From Bacteroidota bacterium (GTDB lineage: Bacteria; Bacteroidota; Ignavibacteria; UBA10030; UBA8401), in assembly GCA_021796275.1 (NCBI GenBank), contig JAJYOI010000015.1, positions 1 to 46,327 on the forward strand: 46,327 nt of DNA, in the 5' to 3' direction. Shown piece by piece: positions 8,324-16,341 of the stretch. Position numbers and translations under genes: made by a program. The first letter of the stretch is position 1, and every line of letters starts with the position of its first letter. The notes beneath the pieces are model-generated. The model did no database searches, had not been told where the DNA came from, and saw only the letters and a program-made list of their open reading frames with translations.

Positions 8324-8965
8324 ATTAAAAGCAAAGGACCTCGTATTAACGAAGAAATCCGCGCAGCTCAAATTCGCGTGATTGACGATAACGGCCAGCA
8401 GCTTGGCGTGATGACGCCGCGAGAGGCGATGGTAATTGCGCAAAGTAAAAGCCGAGATTTGATAGAGGTTGTTCCCAATGCAAATCCACCCGTATGTAAG
8501 GTGATGGATTTCGGGAAGTACAAATACGAATTGCAAAAGAAAGAGAAGATTCAGAAAAAGCACCAACACGTTACTCTTGTGAAGGAGCTTCGTTTCCATC
8601 CTAACACGGATGTGCACGATTTTGAATTCAAAGCGAAACATGCGCTTCAATTTCTTGCCGATGGGCACAAAGTGAAGGCAACGGTGATCTTCAAAGGAAG
8701 AGAAATCACGTACAAGGAAAAAGGGGAAGAAGTTATCAATAGGTTAATTGAGCGGCTTGCGTCAGTTGCAAAAATCGATCAGCCGGCGCACATGGAAGGT
8801 AGAGCATTAATCATTTTCTTTGCACCGGACAAAACCGCAAAAACAAAATTAGAGTCATCGCCAACAGATAAATCAACGCAAACTCAAAAGGTAGATCATG
8901 CCAAAGATGAAAACGCATCGCGGAGCCCGCAAAACGTTCAAAACGACGGCGTCCGGAAAAATTAA
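8324..8965 (+). CDS. infC: Translation initiation factor IF-3 (AUU start codon, long C-terminal tail)
   Basis: 213 residues from an ATT start at 8324. Evidence for ATT: an AGGAG site at 8311-8315 with normal spacing, and the first residues from ATT give [19 protein letters not shown], the conserved IF-3 N-terminus. Starting at the first standard codon (GTG 8378) would remove it. Use of a poor start codon is the known basis of IF-3 autoregulation in E. coli, where the start is AUU. The N domain (about 1-75) and C domain (about 80-165) are complete, with the [12 protein letters not shown] segment of the C domain. After IIFFAPDK comes an unusual hydrophilic tail of about 40 residues that overlaps the first 68 bases of rpmI in another frame. 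It follows thrS by 11 bases. Confidence 0.95.
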   Translation: MKSKGPRINEEIRAAQIRVIDDNGQQLGVMTPREAMVIAQSKSRDLIEVVPNANPPVCKVMDFGKYKYELQKKEKIQKKHQHVTLVKELRFHPNTDVHDFEFKAKHALQFLADGHKVKATVIFKGREITYKEKGEEVINRLIERLASVAKIDQPAHMEGRALIIFFAPDKTAKTKLESSPTDKSTQTQKVDHAKDENASRSPQNVQNDGVRKN

Positions 8966-9092
8966 ACGGCATAAAATGTCGAAGAGCCATATTCTTACCA
9001 GCAAATCACGCAGAAGAAAGCGACACCTGCGCCGAGCAACCCTTGTTGCAGCTGTCGACACGAAGAATATAAAGCGGTTATTGGTCGGCTAA
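8898..9092 (+). CDS. rpmI: 50S ribosomal protein L35
   Basis: 64 residues, full family length, very basic. It begins [20 protein letters not shown], which is the signature L35 N-terminus, and has the conserved KRRKRHLRR-type basic run near residue 40. It assembles into the large ribosomal subunit. AAGG lies a few bases before the ATG. The first 68 bases overlap the 3' end of infC in another frame, so its ribosome site lies inside infC coding sequence and the two are likely translationally linked. Confidence 0.97.
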   Translation: MPKMKTHRGARKTFKTTASGKIKRHKMSKSHILTSKSRRRKRHLRRATLVAAVDTKNIKRLLVG

Positions 9093-9140
9093 ATTTAATT
9101 CACTGTTTTATTAATCCTCATTTAGGAGATAAGAGCAACT

Positions 9141-9488
9141 ATGCCACGTTCGCAGAATAAAGTTGCCTCCCATCGCCGTCGCAAGCGGATTCTCAGCGAA
9201 GCGAAAGGTTATTGGGGCGCGAGAAGCAAAGTACTCACCGTCGCGAAACACAGCATCGACAAAGGTGATCAATATGCGTACCGCGATCGACGCGCGAAGA
9301 AACGCACATTTCGTCAACTCTGGATTACCCGCATTAACGCGGCCGCGCGCCTGCACGGAATGACGTATTCAGAATTGATTGACGGATTGAATAAGAAGCA
9401 TGTTGAGATCAACCGAAAGGTCCTTGCTGAACTTGCAGTCAGCAACCCTGACGCGTTTGTCGAAATTATAAAATTCGTCAAAGCGTAA
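9141..9488 (+). CDS. rplT: 50S ribosomal protein L20
   Basis: 115 residues, typical length. Conserved features include the basic N-terminal extension ([20 protein letters not shown]), the [18 protein letters not shown] block and the C-terminal globular part ([20 protein letters not shown]). It is needed for early 23S rRNA folding. AGGAGAT lies at 9126-9132 before ATG 9141. In several bacteria L20 represses its own operon at the mRNA level; no specific binding structure was identified here. A terminator-like hairpin follows at 9501. Confidence 0.98.
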   Translation: MPRSQNKVASHRRRKRILSEAKGYWGARSKVLTVAKHSIDKGDQYAYRDRRAKKRTFRQLWITRINAAARLHGMTYSELIDGLNKKHVEINRKVLAELAVSNPDAFVEIIKFVKA

Positions 9489-9500
9489 TCATCATTTATT

Positions 9501-9550
9501 CCCACCGTGCTGCATGATGTGCAGCAGGGTGGGATATTTTATTTTATTGA
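9501..9550 (+). terminator. Intrinsic terminator between rplT and pheS
   Basis: A 14-bp stem with one mismatch (CCCACCGTGCTGCA paired with TGCAGCAGGGTGGG) is followed by ATATTTTATTTTATT. It is strong enough to reduce or stop read-through from the ribosomal protein genes. No good promoter was seen between it and the pheS ATG at 9567, so partial read-through into pheST is the likely arrangement. Confidence 0.75.
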
Positions 9551-9566
9551 TTCCGATTACTGTGCT

Positions 9567-10598
9567 ATGACTATTGTACAAAATACGCTGGCAGATGAAA
9601 TCGTTGCGTTGAGGCGAGCTGCGGAAAAGCGTTTTTCAGAGTTGCGGTCCGTTGATGATCTGGAAAAATTCCGGGTCGAATTCCTGGCACGCAAAGGAAG
9701 CATCGGGGAACTGTTTGATAAGCTGAAAACGGTTCCTAACGAACAAAAGCCGGGGCTGGGAAAACAGCTGAATGAACTGCGTTCATTTGTTGAGTCCCTG
9801 TTTGAATCACTGCAGCAAAAACTCAATCCGGGGAAAAAAGGCGAAGAAGCTGCGATAGATTTGACCTTACCGGGAAGGACTGTTCCTAAAGGTACGCTTC
9901 ACCCTATCACTCAAACGTTGAATGATATTGTTGCGATTTTTACTTCGATGGGATTCGCAATTGCTACCGGGCCAGAGATCGAAAATGATTATCACAATTT
10001 TGAGGTTTTGAATTTCCCGCCCGACCATCCGGCGCGCGATATGCAGGATACTTTTTTCATTTCAGAAAAGATTCTTTTGCGTACCCATACGTCTCCGGTG
10101 CAAATACGCGTCATGGAACATCAACAACCTCCGATTCGCGTTATTATGCCGGGCAGAGTTTACAGGAATGAGGCGATTAGCGCACGAAGCCTAAGCCAGT
10201 TTCATCAAGTCGAAGGCTTGTACGTTGACCGTAACGTGACATTCAGCGAACTAAAAGGTACGCTGGTTACTTTTGCTAGAGAATTTTACGGCAAGGATAT
10301 CAAATATAAGTTTCGTCCGAGCTTCTTTCCGTTTACAGAACCGAGCCTTGAAATGGATATCACATGCTTTATATGCTCCGGAAAAGGATGCCCAATGTGT
10401 AAAAGAACAGGGTGGCTTGAAGTGCTCGGAGCCGGAATGGTTCATCCAAATGTTTTTCGCAACGTAGGTTATAATCCTGAAGAAGTCACTGGTTTCGCTT
10501 TTGGGATGGGGATTGACCGAACGACAGCTCTTCGGCACGGCATTCCTGATTTACGAATGCTGCTGGAGAACGATGTGAAGTTCTTGGAACAATTTTAA
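9567..10598 (+). CDS. pheS: Phenylalanine--tRNA ligase alpha subunit
   Basis: 343 residues from ATG 9567 (MTIVQNTLADEIVALRRAAE). An in-frame GTG at 9507 lies inside the terminator hairpin and adds 20 non-family residues, so I reject it. N-terminal coiled coil (about 1-85) is followed by the class II catalytic domain with GFAIATGPEIENDYHNFEVL (motif region), the THTSPVQIRVM segment, RVYRNEAISARSLSQFHQVE and the C-terminal GMGIDRTTALRHGIPDLRML. The cysteine-containing turn CSGKGCPMCKRTGWLEV is normal for the family. It forms the alpha2beta2 enzyme with PheT, encoded 11 bases downstream. Confidence 0.97.
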   Translation: MTIVQNTLADEIVALRRAAEKRFSELRSVDDLEKFRVEFLARKGSIGELFDKLKTVPNEQKPGLGKQLNELRSFVESLFESLQQKLNPGKKGEEAAIDLTLPGRTVPKGTLHPITQTLNDIVAIFTSMGFAIATGPEIENDYHNFEVLNFPPDHPARDMQDTFFISEKILLRTHTSPVQIRVMEHQQPPIRVIMPGRVYRNEAISARSLSQFHQVEGLYVDRNVTFSELKGTLVTFAREFYGKDIKYKFRPSFFPFTEPSLEMDITCFICSGKGCPMCKRTGWLEVLGAGMVHPNVFRNVGYNPEEVTGFAFGMGIDRTTALRHGIPDLRMLLENDVKFLEQF

Positions 10599-10609
10599 AT
10601 CAAAGCTCT

Positions 10610-13066
10610 ATGCGCATATCGTTTAATTGGTTACGCCGTTATATTTCATTCGATTCTACGCCTGAAGATGCCGCACAAATTTTAACATCGCTCGGTTTGG
10701 AAGTTGAAAAGATTGAACATCTTGGCAAACATCTGGATGGCTTTGTTGTTGGTGAAATATTCTCTGTCGAAAAACATCCCAATGCTGACAAACTAACGGT
10801 GTGTCAAGTACGTGTGGAGGAAGATTCTGCATCGCTGACTCAAATTGTTTGTGGTGCTCCGAATGTTAGAACAGGACAGAAGGTAGCGGTTGGACTTGTT
10901 GGTGCTACAGTGCCGAGAAACCAGCATGACGCCAGCGGAAGACCTTTTGTGCTGACAAAAGTAAAACTCCGCGGTGTCGAATCAAACGGCATGATTTGCT
11001 CTGAGTATGAACTGGGAGTTGGAGATGATGCTCAAGGCATTATGGTGCTTGAAAGTAATGCTGTCGTTGGTAAAACTCTCGCTCAGCATTTAGGGCTTGA
11101 CGATGTTGTGCTCGAAATTGGTGTTACGCCAAACCGCCCCGATTGTTTGAACCATCTTGGTGTTGCTCGGGAGCTTTCTGCAGCGATAAACGGCAAACTT
11201 GTTTTTCCAGATATCACAGCAGGAAAAGAATCTTCAGAAAAGATCTCTCAATTCCTCAATGTAGAAATCGTGAATACGGCAGACTGCCCGCGCTATTCTG
11301 CTAAGACAATTTTTGATGTCCATGTCGCACCATCGCCGGAATGGATGCAGAATCTTTTGAAGGCGGTCGGCGTTCGTCCGATCAACAATGTTGTTGATGC
11401 GACAAACTTTGTGATGTACGAATTGGGGCAGCCGTTACACGCATTCGATTATCAACACATATCCGGAAAAAAAATTGTTGTTCGTACTGCTGCGAACGGA
11501 GAACGCTTTACGACTCTCGACGGGAAAGAGCAAAAGCTTTCCCCGAACATGTTGATGATCTGTGATTCGGAAAAAGCAATTGCAATTGCCGGCGTCATGG
11601 GCGGATTGAATTCGGAGATTTCTGAAAAGACAACTTCTGTTGTTTTAGAGAGCGCATATTTTTCTCCGTTGAGCATTCGCCGTACATCGAAGCAGCTTGG
11701 ATTGAGCACTGATGCGTCTCAGCGGTTTGAACGCGGCATCGACCCTAATGGAACAATACATGCACTAAACCGTGCCTCGGCTTTGATTGCAGAACTTTCA
11801 GGCGGGAAACCTTTGGAAGAAGTGATTGATAATTATCCGAACAAAATTTCTTCACGGGAAATCTTACTGCGTGTTTCACGTGTGAATCAAATTTTAGGAA
11901 CACATCTGAGCGCCGAAGATATTCAAAAGCACCTTTCATCAATTGATATTCATGCTGAAGATATCCGTACGGCAAATTCTTCTTCGAAAACATTCAGGTG
12001 CACCATCCCCACATTTCGCCCTGATCTGGAACAGGAAATTGATCTTGTTGAAGAAGTTGCCCGTCTTTACGGTTATAACAATATTGAAGATAAGATGGTG
12101 AGTGCAATTGATTTCAAAAGCTTGCATGTTTCTGATGCAACTGCAAGTGATATTGCCCGTTCCTGGCTTGAAGCGAACGGCTTTCATGAAACCATTTCAA
12201 ACAGTATGATTGACAGTTCGTCTGCTGAATTATTTTCGCAGCATCTTGTTAAGATTTTGAATCCGCTCAGCAAAGAAATGTCCGTAATGCGTCCAAGTCT
12301 TTTGCCATCAATGCTGCAGAATGTTTATTTCAATCAGAACCATGGTACAAAAGATGCGCATCTATTTGAAATCGGCCGAGTGTATCAGCACAAGTCTGCG
12401 GAAAACAGCAGCGATGTAGTGCATGGATTTCAGGAGGAAGAGCGGCTCGGAATTTGCCTGACAGGAAGAAAATATGCCCGGACATGGTTCAACGGTGACC
12501 GCTTAGCGGATATTTTCGATATTAAAGGCATTGTTGAGTCGGTTCTTTTCAAAATTCCGCTTGACAAAATTCGTTTTATTTACTATGATAGCAGTAGTCC
12601 TTTAACTGTGCAAACGATAGGTATTGAAATAAATGGAACTTACAGTGGTTATTTGGGCAAAGTAAGTTCTACGTTATTGCAAAGATTCCAAATTGAGAAT
12701 GATGTTTATGTTGCAGAGATTAACCTATCGAACGTCAAGAAGGAAGAGAGGTCTTTTAGACAATTCTCACCGCGATCAAAGTTTCCATCTGTGTTGAGAG
12801 ATTTAGCCTTCATTATTCCGAAGGAAGCATTTGTACAGGAGCTGCAGTCTGAGATTTATAAAAGCAGTGGAAATTTGTTGAAACAAGTGACGCTTTTTGA
12901 TGTGTACGAAGGAAAGAATCTTCCCGAAAATGTAAAGAGCGTTGCGTTCTCACTTCAATTCGTGCCCGATGAAAAAACTCTTACCGATTCTGAGATTGAT
13001 GCGGCAATAAAAAAAATAGTAGATGCCCTCAACAGGAAATTCGGCGCAGAGTTGCGGCGGGTGTAA
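10610..13066 (+). CDS. pheT: Phenylalanine--tRNA ligase beta subunit
   Basis: 818 residues, close to the usual ~800. Domains in order: N-terminal region; EMAP-like tRNA-binding fold (about 40-155, with VGEIFSVEKHPNADKLTVCQ); B3/B4 editing domain (about 210-400, with VTPNRPDCLNHLGVARELSA leading in and GQPLHAFDY); B5 domain (about 415-485); a catalytic-like core (about 495-705); and a C-terminal ferredoxin-fold anticodon-binding domain starting near FRQFSPRSKFPSVLRDLAFI. It contributes tRNA binding and mischarged Tyr-tRNA editing. The start is ATG 10610, with no strong Shine-Dalgarno. Confidence 0.98.
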   Translation: MRISFNWLRRYISFDSTPEDAAQILTSLGLEVEKIEHLGKHLDGFVVGEIFSVEKHPNADKLTVCQVRVEEDSASLTQIVCGAPNVRTGQKVAVGLVGATVPRNQHDASGRPFVLTKVKLRGVESNGMICSEYELGVGDDAQGIMVLESNAVVGKTLAQHLGLDDVVLEIGVTPNRPDCLNHLGVARELSAAINGKLVFPDITAGKESSEKISQFLNVEIVNTADCPRYSAKTIFDVHVAPSPEWMQNLLKAVGVRPINNVVDATNFVMYELGQPLHAFDYQHISGKKIVVRTAANGERFTTLDGKEQKLSPNMLMICDSEKAIAIAGVMGGLNSEISEKTTSVVLESAYFSPLSIRRTSKQLGLSTDASQRFERGIDPNGTIHALNRASALIAELSGGKPLEEVIDNYPNKISSREILLRVSRVNQILGTHLSAEDIQKHLSSIDIHAEDIRTANSSSKTFRCTIPTFRPDLEQEIDLVEEVARLYGYNNIEDKMVSAIDFKSLHVSDATASDIARSWLEANGFHETISNSMIDSSSAELFSQHLVKILNPLSKEMSVMRPSLLPSMLQNVYFNQNHGTKDAHLFEIGRVYQHKSAENSSDVVHGFQEEERLGICLTGRKYARTWFNGDRLADIFDIKGIVESVLFKIPLDKIRFIYYDSSSPLTVQTIGIEINGTYSGYLGKVSSTLLQRFQIENDVYVAEINLSNVKKEERSFRQFSPRSKFPSVLRDLAFIIPKEAFVQELQSEIYKSSGNLLKQVTLFDVYEGKNLPENVKSVAFSLQFVPDEKTLTDSEIDAAIKKIVDALNRKFGAELRRV

Positions 13067-13097
13067 GCAAGGAGTATGATCAATCAACGAGAATTCT

Positions 13098-13442
13098 TTG
13101 CAAGAACAAATTGAACAACACGAAATTGCCGTGAACGAAGTAAGCCCTTTGGAAAAAGTGCTTCAGCAATTATGGGAGCGGGCTCATTCTGCCGCGGAGA
13201 TAATTGCTTCGTTGCGCTCAGAGAAAAATAGTTTGGAAGAGAAAGTGAGAGAATTGGAAATCACTATCGCTCAAGCGCAAAGCGACGTTCTTTCAAAAAA
13301 TGTCGAAGTGGAGCAACTTCGCGCTAAAATCGAAACCCTTGATGAAAAAGAATCGTCGAATGGGATGATGAACAGTGATGAGCGGACAGAAGTACGTGAA
13401 AAGATTCGAATCCTTATTGAGAAGATTAATGCGTATCTGTAA
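13098..13442 (+). CDS. Small coiled-coil protein in ZapB-like position (start uncertain)
   Basis: About 114 residues, almost entirely heptad-like (EIIASLRSEKNSLEEKVREL, then QLRAKIETLDEK), ending in a short hydrophobic helix (REKIRILIEKINAYL). There is no enzyme motif. It lies between pheT and zapA, where related genomes often carry a coiled-coil division protein resembling ZapB; I infer a role with ZapA/FtsZ, not proven. The start is awkward. The frame has no ATG; the first usual start is TTG 13098, but an AAGGAG site at 13069-13074 points nearer to 13083, where the codon is ATC. ATG 13076 is in another frame and gives only 12 codons. Either TTG, a rare ATC start, or GTG 13131 is used. Confidence 0.65.
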   Translation: MQEQIEQHEIAVNEVSPLEKVLQQLWERAHSAAEIIASLRSEKNSLEEKVRELEITIAQAQSDVLSKNVEVEQLRAKIETLDEKESSNGMMNSDERTEVREKIRILIEKINAYL

Positions 13443-13502
13443 TTGTTGTTATTTCATTGACTAAGCAAATCGTTAGAACAAGCAACAATTTGGCGAGGGA
13501 CG

Positions 13503-13805
13503 GTGCAATTACAAATGGATAAGAAGAGTGTTAAAGTTAAAATTTTCGGATCGGAATATCCGTTGCGGGGCGAAAGTGAAGAGTTTACAAAGAAAGTTGC
13601 AACATATGTAGATTCTATGATTAACACTATTCACGATAAAATTCCTGAGCAGCCGCCATTGACGATTTCAGTTCTTGCCGCATTGAATATTACAGAAGAA
13701 CTTTTAAAAGAGCGCGACAAGAGCGAATCAATGCTCCAGCATCTCGAGAACGAAATCACGAAGATCAGCAACTATCTTGATACGACTCTCCAGAGTCAAT
13801 CGTAA
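13503..13805 (+). CDS. zapA: Cell division protein ZapA
   Basis: 100 residues from GTG 13503, or 96 from ATG 13515. A GAGG at 13494-13497 fits the GTG better. The N-terminal half has the ZapA fold pattern: SVKVKIFGSEYPLRGESEEF, a helix KKVATYVDSMINTI and PPLTISVLAALNITEELLKE. It ends in a coiled coil (SMLQHLENEITKISNYL). ZapA bundles FtsZ protofilaments at midcell. The gene sits before a structured RNA and rny; zapA next to the 6S RNA gene is a known arrangement in other bacteria. Confidence 0.9.
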   Translation: MQLQMDKKSVKVKIFGSEYPLRGESEEFTKKVATYVDSMINTIHDKIPEQPPLTISVLAALNITEELLKERDKSESMLQHLENEITKISNYLDTTLQSQS

Positions 13806-13844
13806 CCCGTTAACAAAACGTGCCAGTCATTCTCCATTTGAAAA

Positions 13845-14104
13845 TATCCGCACCGTCAGCCATAGTCAGTACTATTAAAGAACCTGACAATTTCTTTAAA
13901 ATGGGAGTTCGACTCATAGTCGTCATATTACAGGCCTCGCTTGCTGGATAACAGCAAGATTTGCAATTCGCCCTCGGGCGTTCCCCAAGCTTGGGGTTGC
14001 AGACAGTGGAAGTAAGAAACGAGTAGGCGAACACCCACCGTGTATGAGGACTGAGGTTCTTTCAATACACCTGTCTAAGGTTGCAGTGCGGATTTTTATT
14101 TTTC
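13845..14104 (+). ncRNA. ssrS: Probable 6S RNA
   Basis: No protein gene fits this 334-base gap. The sequence can be folded by eye into a 6S-like rod. The closing stem is ATCCGCAC (13846-13853) with GTGCGGAT (14086-14093), extended by CAGCC/GGTTG and TAGTCAG/CTGTCTA (one mismatch). A wide central region carries a hairpin on each strand (TTAAAGAA/TTCTTTAA near 13874-13900, GTGTAT/ATACAC near 14039-14070). An inner stem TGGGAGTTCG (13902-13911) with CGAACACCCA (14028-14037) leads to small apical hairpins such as CCCCAAGCTTGGGG. The 3' end runs into TTTTTATTTTT. A TCCATTTG box at 13833-13840 could be its -7 element. 6S RNA binds the housekeeping RNA polymerase and mimics an open promoter. At ~250 bases it is long for the class; another structured RNA is possible. 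Confidence 0.6.
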
Positions 14105-14139
14105 GAGAATGTGAAGGCAGTGACTAATAAGGAAACGCC

Positions 14140-15702
14140 ATGGACATTGTGATACTTATACTTATGGTTGTTGTTGTTTGTGCCACCGCATTTTACGCCG
14201 GCTGGTATTTAAATGGCCGTGCCGGACAGAACAAGATTATCAGTGCGGAAGAACGTGCAAAAAAGATCATTGTGGATGCTGAACGAGATGCCAACGCAAT
14301 GACAAGAGAGAAGCTTCTTGAAGTTAAGGACGAATGGTACAAAAAGAAGCAGGAATTTGATGCCGACTCTAACCAACGAAGAAACAAACTTCAGCAATAT
14401 GAAAAGCAACTTGAGAACCGCGAAGAGAATATTGATCGAAAGGTTGAGCTCCTTAACAAAAAAGAGCGGGAGATACATCAGTTACAGCGTGATCTTGATG
14501 AAAAATCTAAGAGCGTTGAACTAAAACAAACCGACTTGCAAAAACTCATAGACGAAGAAAATGTCCGCTTAGAAAGGGCTTCCGGAATGTCGCGTGATGA
14601 AGCCAAGCGGACGCTGATGGAAAACCTTGTCAACTCAGCCAAAACCGAGGCTGCTCAAATGCTTAAAGATGTACGCGATCAGGCACGTGAAGAAGCAAAG
14701 AAGGAAGCACAAAAAGTCATCATACAGGCGATTCAACGCTCCGGCGCGGATCATGCTGTGGAATCAACTGTGAGCGTTCTGAATATTCAGAGCGATGAAA
14801 TGAAAGGGAGAATTATTGGGCGTGAAGGACGTAATATACGAGCATTTGAAGCAGCAACAGGCGTAGATGTTATTGTAGATGATACACCCGAAGCTGTTAT
14901 TCTGTCAGGTTTTGATGCATTTCGTAGAGAAGTTGCTCGAGTATCATTGGAACGCCTCATAGCCGATGGGCGTATTCATCCTGCACGTATTGAAGAAGTT
15001 GTTGAAAAAGTTCGAAAAGAGCTTGAGGAGGAAATCATTCGCACCGGCGAAAACGCTTTGCTTGAAGTTGGATTGCCCGGCGCTCACCAAGAAATAATTA
15101 AACATATCGGCCGGATGAAATATCGTTCCAGCTATGGCCAGAACTTGTTACAGCATAGCATTGAAGTTGCATTTCTCTGCGGAATTATGTCATCAGAACT
15201 TGGGATTGATCCTATGCTTGCGAAACGCTCGGGGCTGCTGCACGACATCGGGAAAACGGTCGATCGCAGTGTAGAAGGTCCCCATGCGCTTCTTGGATAT
15301 GAGCTTGCCAAAAAATACAACGAACATCCGATTGTTGTAAACGCAATCGGTTCACATCATGAAGATATCCCGATGGAACATCCGATTGCAGCTCTGGTGC
15401 AGGCGGCTGATGCAATCAGCGGGGCGCGCCCAGGAGCACGGCGTGAATCGGTAGAAGGCTATGTAAAGCGGCTTGAAAAATTGGAATCGCTTGCTCAATC
15501 ATTCCAAGGTGTTGCAAAAACGTATGCTATTCAAGCGGGAAGAGAAATACGCGTTATCGTTGAACATGATAGGATTGACGACGCAATGGCAGATCAGCTT
15601 GCACACGATATTGCACAAAAAATTCAGCAGGAGATGGAATATCCGGGGCAAATTAAGGTGGTTGTCATTCGCGAAGTCAGAGCAATTTCTTTTGCAAAAT
15701 GA
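14140..15702 (+). CDS. rny: Ribonuclease Y
   Basis: 520 residues, normal length. One N-terminal membrane anchor (MDIVILILMVVVVCATAFYA) is followed by a long charged coiled coil (about 30-205), a KH domain (about 212-275, with GRIIGREGRNIRAFEAATGV) and an HD hydrolase domain (about 330-430). His368-Asp369 (LLHDIGK) and a second histidine pair in AIGSHHED supply the metal site. It is a membrane-bound endonuclease that starts mRNA decay. It ends at 15702, with coaE following closely, so these probably share a transcript. Confidence 0.97.
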   Translation: MDIVILILMVVVVCATAFYAGWYLNGRAGQNKIISAEERAKKIIVDAERDANAMTREKLLEVKDEWYKKKQEFDADSNQRRNKLQQYEKQLENREENIDRKVELLNKKEREIHQLQRDLDEKSKSVELKQTDLQKLIDEENVRLERASGMSRDEAKRTLMENLVNSAKTEAAQMLKDVRDQAREEAKKEAQKVIIQAIQRSGADHAVESTVSVLNIQSDEMKGRIIGREGRNIRAFEAATGVDVIVDDTPEAVILSGFDAFRREVARVSLERLIADGRIHPARIEEVVEKVRKELEEEIIRTGENALLEVGLPGAHQEIIKHIGRMKYRSSYGQNLLQHSIEVAFLCGIMSSELGIDPMLAKRSGLLHDIGKTVDRSVEGPHALLGYELAKKYNEHPIVVNAIGSHHEDIPMEHPIAALVQAADAISGARPGARRESVEGYVKRLEKLESLAQSFQGVAKTYAIQAGREIRVIVEHDRIDDAMADQLAHDIAQKIQQEMEYPGQIKVVVIREVRAISFAK

Positions 15703-15720
15703 TTGTTGACAATATCGGTA

Positions 15721-16341
15721 ATGTTGACGCGGATCGGAATAACCGGCGGAATTGGCAGCGGTAAATCGTTGGTGGCAGAGATGCTGAGAAGTAGCGGTGC
15801 CGTTGTTTTTTCCGCGGATGAAATTGCAAGCGACCTCACTGAAAACGACGAAAACATCAAACGGAAAATTGTGAAGGTGTTTGGCGCACAATCGTATCAC
15901 AGCTCGACAAATCTTTTAGAACGGTCGTACATTTCGGACATAGTCTTTTCGGACCCCCAAAAACTGCACGCGCTCAATTCTATCGTTCATCCTGCGGTCA
16001 TTCAGGCTATCGAACAGCAATGTGCACAAGCCGATAATCCCGCCGCGCCGTATGTTGGAATTGAAGCGGCCATCATGTTTGAATCCGGTTTGTATAAAAA
16101 ACTTGATTATGTTCTTGGTGTTGTTTCCGACGATGAAAAACGAATCGACCGTGTGAAGAAGCGGGATGGCTTCACTGAAAAAGAAATTATGCGAAGAATG
16201 AATTCACAGTTACCCGCAGACCAGCTTGTTGAAAAGTCCGACTTCATTGTGTACAATAACGAAACAAAAGATGCTTTATCTGCAAACGTCGCTTTTTTCC
16301 ATTCACTTTTTCTCACACTACCCCCCAAAAGAAAACAATGA
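15721..16341 (+). CDS. coaE: Dephospho-CoA kinase
   Basis: 206 residues from ATG 15721, which places the P-loop GITGGIGSGKS at residues 6-16 as expected. A TTG at 15703 would add six non-conserved residues. Other family features are the lid and substrate regions (VFSADEIASDL, LNSIVHPAV) and a final region with RMNSQLPADQLVEKSDFIVYN. It phosphorylates dephospho-CoA in the last step of coenzyme A synthesis. The stop overlaps the start of the next gene (ATGA), indicating translational coupling. Confidence 0.95.
   Translation: MLTRIGITGGIGSGKSLVAEMLRSSGAVVFSADEIASDLTENDENIKRKIVKVFGAQSYHSSTNLLERSYISDIVFSDPQKLHALNSIVHPAVIQAIEQQCAQADNPAAPYVGIEAAIMFESGLYKKLDYVLGVVSDDEKRIDRVKKRDGFTEKEIMRRMNSQLPADQLVEKSDFIVYNNETKDALSANVAFFHSLFLTLPPKRKQ

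Noticed and set aside
9507-9566. Upstream GTG start for pheS
   Set aside because: It lies in the rplT terminator hairpin and adds residues not seen in PheS.
13806-14139. tmRNA or RNase P RNA as the structured RNA after zapA
   Set aside because: No tRNA-like ends or tag frame for tmRNA and no conserved RNase P core sequences; the rod-like fold fits 6S better.
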